64,000 nucleotides of DNA from Taibaiella sp041660405 (GTDB lineage: Bacteria > Bacteroidota > Bacteroidia > Chitinophagales > Chitinophagaceae), in NCBI GenBank assembly GCA_041660405.1, contig JBAZWL010000002.1, forward strand, positions 1 through 64,000. Direction: 5' to 3'. The notes beneath the pieces are model-generated. The model searched no databases. It was given only the letters and a program-made list of their open reading frames with translations, and had not been told where the DNA came from. This document shows positions 26,016 through 34,000 of this stretch, piece by piece; positions within the stretch are counted from its first letter, which is position 1; each line of letters starts with the position of its first letter. The translations under genes and the position numbers were made by a program.

Positions 26016-28931
26016 ATGACAAAATCAATTTTTATGAACCAAACTAAATTATGGGTATTCCGCGGCATGCTGATGCTTGCTTCCCTATTCGCCGTTAAAG
26101 CTAATGCGGTAAACATTCCAATTATAAGCACCACCTCAACGACACCAAAAACCGCAACTGCTAGCTGCGTTGTTGGTTACTATGCTGCTGGTTGGAACGT
26201 TTCCGGCAATTATTTTCAGTACGCTCTGAATACCTCAGGTTATTCTGGTGCGGTTACTATGGATTTCAGTACTCAGAGATCAAGCACTGGTCCAACTACT
26301 GTACAAATTATATACATCATCAATAATGGTACCCCAGTTGCACTTCCAGCTGGTCAAGGTGGTATATTTACTGTAGGTACTGGTTGCGCTACTAAAATAG
26401 CTACTTTACCTGCAGCTTGTGCTGGCGTTGCTGACCTTAAAGTTAGACTTATGCCGATAGCACCGCTTCCAACTAACGCTGCCGGTACTTTCCGCGTTGA
26501 TTCAGTTAACGTATTTGATGCTGCTTCTGGTGGTTGTACTTCTGTTACTGGTGGTACAGCTAATGGACCTGGTAGTGTTTGCGCTGGTAGCTCTGCTAAC
26601 CTGACACTGACTGGTTCTTCTGCCGGTACTGGTATCACTTACCAATGGCAGTCTTCACCTACCGGTTCTACCTGGACTGACATCGTAGGTGCTACAAGTC
26701 TGTCTTATACTACTCCTGTCCTGAGCACTACTACTCACTATCGTGCAGTAGTTACTTGCGCTGGCTTCGGTTCTGCTAACAGCACAGCTACTATAGTAAC
26801 TGTAAACACTGTAAGTGTTGCCGCTATCACTGGTTATACTGCTCCATTATTGGTAGGTGCTACTCAGACTCTTGCTAATACTACTCCAGGTGGTGTTTGG
26901 TCAAGCAGCAACACATCAGCTGCTTCTGTAGATTTAATTACTGGTTCTTTGGTTGGTGAATTTGGTGGTTCTTCTACTATCACCTACTCAGTATTTGATG
27001 CTGGTACTGGTTGTACTGGTACTTCAACTGTTAATGTTAACGTTGTATGGCCTAATACACTCGCTCTTTATGCTGGTCAGAATGGTACTAGTACTTCAGT
27101 TATCAATGTTCCTGGTGATGTAGTAAGCTCATTATACGCTGTAGGTTTTGGCGGTGCTACTGCTTGTGGTAGTGGTGGTTTAAGTGGTATCACTGTACCT
27201 GTTGCTGATAGTACTTTTGATATTACCAATCCTCACGTAGGTTACAGAGTATATGCTAATGCTGGTAAAGTTTTGAACATGTTCCGTATCCATGCCCGTG
27301 CACGAGTATCATCAACTGGTCCTACTAAAGCTCGTATTGCTTATCAATACTGGTCTAGCAACGGTACACCTAGTGGCTGGCAGGTTGAACCTACGGCTGT
27401 TGATCTTGTTGACGGCAGTTGCGGTGCTAGTGCTAATTCATGGGATTTCAATTCAGGTATTCCTGCAAATCCAAATCCAACCGTTAACGGTATGGATAGT
27501 CTTGAAGTTGCTGTATTCCCATATGCTCCAGGTGCAAGCACTGGTACTTTCCAGTTGAACACTCTTGAAGTTTATGGTATTGTAACTTCTGATTCTCAGT
27601 GCAATGCCGGTTCTATTGCTACTACTGCTGACTCTGTACTTCCTGCAGTAGTTAATATCTGCGATAGCGGTGCAAGATTCCTGAATTACAATGTTGGTAA
27701 TGGCGGTCTTGCTGGTGTAAACATTATCTACCAATGGCAGAGATCTACTAACGGTACCACTTGGTCTGATATCGTAGATGCTAACGGTGTTGTTTATCAA
27801 ACTCCTAATTTCCACGCTGGTGTTGATCCTGATACTAATTACTACCGTGTTGTAATTACTTGTGATGCTAGTGGTGATACTTCTCATTCTGCTATTAACG
27901 TAGTAACGGTTAATCCTACTCCGGCTAATGCTGGTACTATTTCAGGTGCTCTTGCTCCATCTGTAGCATTCCCAATGAAACACATGTTGATTGGTACTAC
28001 TTATGCCATGACTAGCACTATCGCTGGTGGTACTTGGTCTAGCAACGATACTAGCTCTATCTCTTTTGGTGGTACTAGCACAGCTACTCCTAACCTTCCT
28101 GGCGATGCTATCATCACTTACCGTACATCTGTAGGTGGTTGCACTGGTACTTCAAAAGATACTGTTGCTGCTTACCACCCTGGTACTAAAGTATTGTACA
28201 TAGGTAAAGGCGGTAACAGCACTGCTGTTTATGCTGCTACTGGTACTACTGCTACTGCTTTAGCTACTGCTAACTGGGGTTCTTCTACTGCTTGCGGAAG
28301 CGGTGGTATCTCTGGTTTGACCAATACTACTACTGTTCAGGATCAGGCTACTAACGGTCGTGTTTCTACTATTGTAGCCGGATCTACTTTTCTTGCTTCT
28401 TCAGTTCGTGCTACTTTAAGAAAAACAAATTCTGGTACTTACAAAGCTTACCTGGGTTACAGACCAGCTGCTGGTGGTGCCTGGACTCTTGTCTCTGCTC
28501 CGGTAGATGTAGAAACAGACGATTGCGGTTATAGCCACAACGAGCTTATTTTCCCAGTATCAGTTACTGTTGCTGGTGCCGGTACTGAATTTGCAGTATT
28601 CGGATACAATGGTACTGCTACTACTACATTACAGGTTAACACTATCAGTGTTTTGGGTAGTGGTACTCAGCTGATGAAAGGAACCGGAATTTCTGATCTG
28701 GAAAACAATGCAAACGTTCAGTTGTTCCCTAATCCTACTACTAACGTACTGAATGTAACAGCGTCTGAAAAAGTAAACGTTGTGATCATGAGTATTGATG
28801 GTAAAAAACTGATCGAGCAAAAAGATGCTTCACGCATCGATGTAAGCAGCCTTGTAAGCGGTATGTACCTGATCCAGGTATATGGCGAAAACAACAGCCT
28901 GCTGAAAGCTGAGAAGTTCGTTAAAAAATAA
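26016..28931 (+). CDS. Large, probably abundant T9SS type A surface protein
   Basis: 971 residues. The signal peptide runs to about residue 32 (LFAVKANA); ATG at 26034 (MNQTKLW) is an alternative start. Three similar modules with a conserved Gly/Cys-rich layout (for example CGSGGLSGIT and CGSGGISGLT) alternate with Ig-like domains (CAGSSANLTLTGSS, YQWQSSPTGSTWTDI; YQWQRSTNGTTWSDI). The last ~75 residues are a type A sorting domain (FPNPTTNVLNV...KAEKFVKK). Codon choice is strikingly uniform (GGT, GCT, ACT, CGT, AAC, TAC), unlike the neighbours, which suggests very high expression. It has its own long leader and a strong terminator. It may be a major surface-layer or matrix component; the ligand is unknown. 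Confidence 0.88.
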   Translation: MTKSIFMNQTKLWVFRGMLMLASLFAVKANAVNIPIISTTSTTPKTATASCVVGYYAAGWNVSGNYFQYALNTSGYSGAVTMDFSTQRSSTGPTTVQIIYIINNGTPVALPAGQGGIFTVGTGCATKIATLPAACAGVADLKVRLMPIAPLPTNAAGTFRVDSVNVFDAASGGCTSVTGGTANGPGSVCAGSSANLTLTGSSAGTGITYQWQSSPTGSTWTDIVGATSLSYTTPVLSTTTHYRAVVTCAGFGSANSTATIVTVNTVSVAAITGYTAPLLVGATQTLANTTPGGVWSSSNTSAASVDLITGSLVGEFGGSSTITYSVFDAGTGCTGTSTVNVNVVWPNTLALYAGQNGTSTSVINVPGDVVSSLYAVGFGGATACGSGGLSGITVPVADSTFDITNPHVGYRVYANAGKVLNMFRIHARARVSSTGPTKARIAYQYWSSNGTPSGWQVEPTAVDLVDGSCGASANSWDFNSGIPANPNPTVNGMDSLEVAVFPYAPGASTGTFQLNTLEVYGIVTSDSQCNAGSIATTADSVLPAVVNICDSGARFLNYNVGNGGLAGVNIIYQWQRSTNGTTWSDIVDANGVVYQTPNFHAGVDPDTNYYRVVITCDASGDTSHSAINVVTVNPTPANAGTISGALAPSVAFPMKHMLIGTTYAMTSTIAGGTWSSNDTSSISFGGTSTATPNLPGDAIITYRTSVGGCTGTSKDTVAAYHPGTKVLYIGKGGNSTAVYAATGTTATALATANWGSSTACGSGGISGLTNTTTVQDQATNGRVSTIVAGSTFLASSVRATLRKTNSGTYKAYLGYRPAAGGAWTLVSAPVDVETDDCGYSHNELIFPVSVTVAGAGTEFAVFGYNGTATTTLQVNTISVLGSGTQLMKGTGISDLENNANVQLFPNPTTNVLNVTASEKVNVVIMSIDGKKLIEQKDASRIDVSSLVSGMYLIQVYGENNSLLKAEKFVKK

Positions 28932-28964
28932 GCTGAAATAGTACAACAATTTCAGTATTGATCT

Positions 28965-28995
28965 GAGGCTGCCCCGTAAGGCAGCCTCTTTTTTT
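28965..28995 (+). terminator. Rho-independent terminator
   Basis: Arms GAGGCTGCC (28965-28973) and GGCAGCCTC (28980-28988), loop CCGTAA, followed by seven T residues. It ends the 26016-28931 transcript. Confidence 0.92.
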
Positions 28996-29031
28996 ACTGT
29001 TACTTTTACGAACTATAATATAAAATACATG

Positions 29032-29130
29032 CACAACCACATTGTCATTCCGTAGGAATCTAAACAACATCACATAAGGTTATAGTTATAAGCGATATGC
29101 AGATGCTTCCAGCATGACAATGGGGTTGTG
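29032..29130. repeat. REP-like imperfect palindrome
   Basis: Two 30-nt arms (29032-29061, starting CACAACCACATTGTCATTCC, and 29101-29130, ending GACAATGGGGTTGTG) pair with about 24 of 30 matches. Half copies of the same core lie at 29157-29175 (ATTGTCATGCTAAGCATCT) and inside the element at 30598-30857 (30733-30760 and 30798-30821). It is a dispersed non-coding repeat of the kind common in Bacteroidota intergenic regions. Confidence 0.7.
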
Positions 29131-29201
29131 TTATAGCGCTCTGCTTTTACAATAATATTGTCATGCTAAGCATCTGCACCTTACTTAAATTATAATCTTT
29201 A

Positions 29202-29582
29202 CTACGACTTTTCCTTTCCATCTACTATACGCATCAGCAACTCCTTGTCCTGTTGCAATCGGGCTACTTCGGCTTGCAGAGCAGCTATTGCTACATCTTT
29301 GGGTTCAGGAACATCATCGCCAATGCGGGTAAAAGTATTGGGTAATGCAGCGGCCAGGTCGGCAAAGAAATTGTGCTTCAATGCATGGCTTAATTCCCAG
29401 AGTATAGCAGCTTGCAGGCTATGGTTTTTCTTATACTTAACTATAGTTCTTGGTTCCCGATGAATGGCTCTTGCCAATGCTGACTGAGGAGTATTATTCT
29501 TAGTAATATAAGTTTGTAAAAGCCCGCCAATATGAGGCATTTCCGATCCCTTATTTAATAAGTATTTTTTTTCTCCTCGCAT
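29202..29582 (-). CDS. Small HTH (XRE-like) DNA-binding protein with C-terminal coiled coil
   Basis: 126 residues. About residues 16-80 look like an XRE/lambda-repressor-type helix-turn-helix (HIGGLLQTYITKNNTPQSAL, then ALARAIHREPRTIVKYK and LWELSHALKHNFFADLA). A leucine-zipper-like helix follows (about 97-122, IAALQAEVARLQQDKELLMR), so it probably binds DNA as a dimer. Met15 (29540) is a possible alternative start, close to where similar proteins begin. The 22-bp tandem array at 29596-29870 ends only 14 bp before the start codon, so it may be this protein's own operator. The role is otherwise unknown. Confidence 0.8.
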   Translation of the reverse strand: MRGEKKYLLNKGSEMPHIGGLLQTYITKNNTPQSALARAIHREPRTIVKYKKNHSLQAAILWELSHALKHNFFADLAAALPNTFTRIGDDVPEPKDVAIAALQAEVARLQQDKELLMRIVDGKEKS

Positions 29583-29595
29583 AACGTTAATTATT

Positions 29596-29870
29596 TACTT
29601 TAAGTGTAGTTGTTTTGTACTTTAAGTGTAGTTGTTTTGTACTTTAAGTGTAGTTGTTTTGTACTTTAAGTGTAGTTGTTTTGTACTTTAAGTGTAATTG
29701 TTTTGTACTTTAAGTGTAATTGTTTTGTACTTTAGGTGTAATTCTTTTGTACTTTAAGTGTAATTCTTTTGTACTTTAAGTGTAATTATTTTGTACTTTA
29801 AGTGTAATTGTTTTGTACTTTAAGTGTAATTGTTTTGTACTTAAAGTGTAATTGTTTTACACTTTAAATG
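29596..29870 (-). repeat. Tandem array of 22-bp repeats, 12 full plus one partial copy
   Basis: The unit contains the near-palindrome TACTTTAAGTGTA followed by GTTGTTTTG or ATTGTTTTG. Twelve full units start every 22 bp from 29596 to 29838, and a decayed thirteenth starts at 29860. Units 1-4 have GTAGTTG; units 5-12 have GTAATTG, with a few single changes (GTAATTC twice, GTAATTA once). The period of about two helix turns puts all copies on one DNA face. 22 bp is not a multiple of three, so the array is not coding. Confidence 0.95.
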
Positions 29871-29908
29871 TATAAAGGGCAAAGCTGTCAGCGTCTTTGC
29901 CCTTTATA
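29871..29908 (-). terminator. Hairpin terminator after the 29914 gene
   Basis: Perfect 14-bp arms TATAAAGGGCAAAG (29871-29884) and CTTTGCCCTTTATA (29895-29908), 10-nt loop. It lies 5 bp after the stop of the 167-residue gene on the minus strand. The T run after the stem is weak. Confidence 0.6.
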
Positions 29909-29913
29909 ATTCC

Positions 29914-30417
29914 TTATTCAGCGCCGGGCAATTCTTTTTTAGGAGCACCCGCACCGTTGTCTTTAAATCTCGGCTTCATTTTATCATAAGCTGCCTGAGC
30001 ACCGGGCAAGCCTGCATCGGCAGCGGTACCAAATACACCGTATACTACATTGGCTACACCTTTAGCTTCACTGGCTGCTATACGTTTCATGTCTCGTATG
30101 CGTTGCAGTACATCCATCACATCGTTCTCGATACGGTCTAGTTGGCTATAGATTACCAGGTCGCTCGTCATCATTTGAGGGGTAATAAATTCGGGGATAA
30201 TGCCTTTACCACGGCTTGTCACTTCGGCTATAGCATCTTCTACAAAGGCTTTATTGTCTACATCGAGCGACTCCAGCGAGTGGCGGTCGCCTTCTTCAAG
30301 GGTTATTGCACCTTTTTCGGGCAGTTGCTCTATTACGGTCTTCAGGCTTTCGCCGATCAGGTTTATTGCATTCTGGGATAATACCGTATTGATACGGTTC
30401 TTCATGATGTTTGCCAT
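29914..30417 (-). CDS. Conserved hypothetical helical protein
   Basis: 167 residues, predicted mostly helical, no signal peptide. It resembles a widespread Bacteroidota family of about 170 residues I have seen only as hypothetical: an N-terminal KNRINTVL motif, a central AFVEDAI motif, and a C-terminal helical pair (LDRIENDVMDVLQRIRDMKR...ANVVYGVF) ending in a short AAYDKMKPRF-type motif. The function is unknown. A good vegetative promoter lies at 30496-30525 and a hairpin follows the stop, so it is probably a single-gene unit. Confidence 0.75.
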   Translation of the reverse strand: MANIMKNRINTVLSQNAINLIGESLKTVIEQLPEKGAITLEEGDRHSLESLDVDNKAFVEDAIAEVTSRGKGIIPEFITPQMMTSDLVIYSQLDRIENDVMDVLQRIRDMKRIAASEAKGVANVVYGVFGTAADAGLPGAQAAYDKMKPRFKDNGAGAPKKELPGAE

Positions 30418-30495
30418 CTTGATGTGTTTTAAAGTTGAAAAAGAAATGGTTTCTTAAATGCAAAAGCAGTTATTGCTTGTTGCTATGGTTGGGGT

Positions 30496-30525
30496 CAAAG
30501 ATATCATCCTCCTGTTCCTGTGCAA
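30496..30525 (-). promoter_or_regulatory. Canonical Bacteroidota promoter for the 29914 gene
   Basis: On the minus strand: TTG (30525-30523), N19, TATCTTTG (30503-30496), an exact TTG/TAnnTTTG match. It is a useful reference for the unusual promoters of the surface-protein genes. Confidence 0.75.
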
Positions 30526-30597
30526 TCCCATAAATATGGGAGGGGCCTACACAATCCCGGAAACATTATACGGATGCTTAAGGAGCCAACTATTTAG

Positions 30598-30857
30598 TCG
30601 ACCCTCAAAAAGTCTGTAACCCAAACTGGTATTAGTATTCAATCATAAAAGGGGTTAAATAAAATGAAAGGAAAAGGATTTGATTAAATTGTTTCAAAAC
30701 CTTGCATTTTACAGGAAAATCCTACTGTTTCTCAACCCCATTTTCATGCTGGAAGCATCTACACATTGCTTGTTTGAAACGCTGTAGCAGGTTGTGTAGA
30801 TCCCTCCGGGATGACAATGGGCTGTTACTTGATATGTGTAGACTTTTTGAGGGTCGA
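30598..30857. mobile_element. MITE-like element with 18-bp inverted repeats and 8-bp target duplication
   Basis: The ends TCGACCCTCAAAAAGTCT (30598-30615) and AGACTTTTTGAGGGTCGA (30840-30857) are exact inverted repeats. Both sides are flanked by the same 8 bp, CTATTTAG (30590-30597 and 30858-30865), a clear target-site duplication. The 260-bp element has no transposase and contains a REP-like palindrome (30733-30821). It would be moved by a transposase encoded elsewhere; families making 8-bp duplications (for example IS66, ISL3 or IS256 groups) are candidates only by that number. Confidence 0.85.
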
Positions 30858-30968
30858 CTATTTAGGGGTAAGCCCAACCTACTATTAGCATTATCTTAAT
30901 GTTACTATTAAAAATAGTCCTATCATACCCCCCTGTCATTTAACTACTTAAATATTTTAGTATAAAAT

Positions 30969-31016
30969 ACATAGCAAGCGGATTATAGGCTGGTACAAGG
31001 TCATAAAATAGCTTTG
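30969..31016 (+). promoter_or_regulatory. Conserved surface-protein promoter, copy 4
   Basis: ACATA (30969-30973), N8, ATTATAGG (30982-30989, within GGATTATAGG), N19, TAGCTTTG (31009-31016), a perfect -7 box. The gene at 31076 starts 60 bp downstream. Confidence 0.75.
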
Positions 31017-31075
31017 TATGCTAAGAACCCTTATCCGGGTGAAAAACATTAATTCATATTCCACATAGTAAACCA

Positions 31076-34000
31076 ATGATGAAAAAGTTACTTTTTTGCT
31101 TATCGGTACTCCTCTTTTTAGCGGCTGCAACGGAGGCCAAGAAACCCAATGGTAGCCCGGCTACAGTGAGCACCCTAAAAAAGGCTCTACCCTTGCTCTT
31201 TACCGAGAACAAAGGCCAGGTGACAAATATAGAAGGCAAACCTCGGCCTGATATCTTATTTACCGCTACGGGCGACCATACACAATTATTTCTGACGGCC
31301 ACCGGTATCCAATACCAATTTACAAGGATCATTTATCCTGAGGGATATGGAGCCAGGGGTATAGATGCTGCAAAACAGGAGGAGCTGGCAAAGCAAGTGG
31401 AAACACAAACTCATTTGTTCTCTTTAACCTTGCAAGGAGCTAATCCTGAACCGGTAATACGCCGGGAAAAGAAGAACCCTTTCACCGAAAATTTCTATAC
31501 GCCCAATGTACCGAAGGAAGGTATTACGCAAGTAGCCACCTATGAGAAAATAGTGTATGAAAATATATATCCGCACATTGACTGGGTATTGTACAGCCAG
31601 GGCAAGAAACTGAAATACGATTTTGTAGTTCACCCGGGCGGCGATCCTTCTCTTATAAAACTGAACATACAGGATGCAGAAAGCGTAAGTATCACAGCAG
31701 CAGGCGAGCTACTCATGAAAACCAGCCTCGGAGAAGTAAAGGAGAAAGCACCGCTAAGCTTTGCCAATGGCAAAGAAGTGCCCAGCCGTTTTAAGCAAAA
31801 CAGTGATGGTACTATAGGGTTTGAAATAACTACTGTACCCGGTGCTACCCTCGTTATAGACCCCTCTGTAACCTGGGGTACCTATTATGGTGGAACCGGC
31901 CAGGAAAATGCAGAAGGCCTTACCCTTGATGCTTCCGGCAATATCTATATAGCGGGGATCACCGCCTCTACCACCAGTATTGCTATGACTGGTGGCTACC
32001 AGACAACTATAAACGCGGTTCACAATAACTTCCTGGTAAAATTTAATGCTTCCGGCACCCCACTCTGGGCTACATACTATGGCAGTGCCTGTGCAGCTCA
32101 ACCCGGTACTAACCTGGGACAAGGTGGAGCCTGTGCTACGGATAATTCGGGTAATGTGTACCTCCTGGCTACAACGCCTGTAGCCCCACTTACTGTAGAT
32201 ATGAGCACTCCCGGCGCCTACCAGACGGTACCGGGCGGGAGCTCTGATGCCTACCTGGTAAAATTTAATGCCAGCGGGGTAAGACAATGGGCTACTTACT
32301 ATGGCGGCAGCGGATATGAATATACTTTTGGCTGTACCAGCAATGCTGCTGGCGATGTTTATATTACCGGGATAACCATTTCCTCATCAGGCATTGCTAC
32401 CGCCGGAGCGCATCAGACTGTTTATGGAGGAGGAGGCTCTGATTTTTTCCTGGCTAAATTCAATACTTCCGGTGCCTTGCAATGGGGTACTTATATAGGC
32501 GGAACGGGTATTGAGGGACCCGCCGGGTCAGGTGTCACTTCCGTTTTTCACAACTGTGCACTCGACAACCTGGGTAATATATTGGTAGCCGGTAATACCG
32601 AATCTACATCAGGCATTGCCAGCCCCGGCGCTCAGCAGACGGTACTGAATGGGCCGACTGATGCCTTCCTGGCTAAATTCAGCCCTTCGGGCAGCCGCCT
32701 TTGGAGCACTTATTTCGGGGGCAGTGACCTGGACGCAGTAGTCGGTATGAGCGTAGCTGTAGATACTTCAAATAATAACATATACCTTACCGGCGATACT
32801 TATTCTACTACTGGTATAGCTACAGCCGGCGCCAGTCAAACAGCATACTCAGGTAACGGTGATAATTTCCTGGCTAAATTCAATACTTCAGGAACATTGC
32901 AATGGGCTACTTACCAGGGCAACATTGAATGGGAAGCCCCGGCCTGTGTATCTGTGAATGCTGCAGGCAGTGTTTACCTTGCTGGTGGAACTTATTCATA
33001 CAATACCTTAACCGGCGGATTCAAGTCCTACAATTCAGGTGGAGCCGAAGGCTTTATCTTTAAGTACAGCAACACCGGCTCACTACAGTGGTCCAGCTAT
33101 TATGGAGGAGCCAGTATCGATTACATTACTGCATGCGTTACATCAGGACAAGATCTGTTCATTCTCGGCAAAACAAACTCTGCAGGCAATATCGCTACGT
33201 CAGGTGCTTTTGATACAACTTTAGCCGGCAGTCTCGGCGGCATTGATGATGCTTTCCTGGCTAAGATCAGCGATATTCCAGCTTGTTTTCCGGATTCGGT
33301 AGTGGTTACACAAACCATTTGCAGCAATCAGTTGCCTTATACCTGGCAAGGCAATACCGTACCAGCTGGCGGCATCAATGTTGCTACCGATACTTTAACC
33401 AATGCAACAGGCTGTGACAGCGTATTGCACCTTACTCTTATTGTTAAACCTATTTCTACATTAATCGTTAATGATACTGTTTGCCGTAATGATCTTCCTT
33501 TTGTATGGAACAGCATTAGCGTACCTGCTCCTGCTACCGGTAATACCACCACGGCTACTTATACCACACCTGCTGCAAATAACTGCGACAGCATCGTTAC
33601 GTTGAATCTTTATATAAGGGATACCTCGGCAGTTACCGTAACCAAAACGTATTGCAGAAATGATCTGCCTGTGGTGTGGAATGGTTTTACCATACCCATT
33701 ACTGCAAACAGCAATCCTGCTTATGCTATATATGCCACAACCAATATGGGCGGCTGCGATAGTATAGTAAAGCTTAACCTTGTGGTACGCGATACTTTTG
33801 CCCTGACCGTTCATGATACGATTTGCCGTAATGATTTCCCATTGGTATGGAATGGCATTACCATCAATAGCCCTGCAGGAAATAGTGCCACAGCCATTTA
33901 CAACGGATCCTCGATGTATGGTTGCGACAGTGTAGTAACCTTACAACTGCATGTTAAAGATACTTCGGCCTTTACAGTATTGATGACCAAATGCAGCAAC

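Larger units (their letters stand above)
30418..31075. other. Intergenic region with promoters and a small inverted-repeat element
   Basis: 658 bp with no convincing gene. It holds the minus-strand promoter at 30496-30525, the 260-bp element at 30598-30857 and the plus-strand promoter at 30969-31016. Confidence 0.6.

Noticed and set aside
29596..29870. CRISPR array
   Set aside because: The 22-bp units are head to tail with no spacers and no cas genes nearby.
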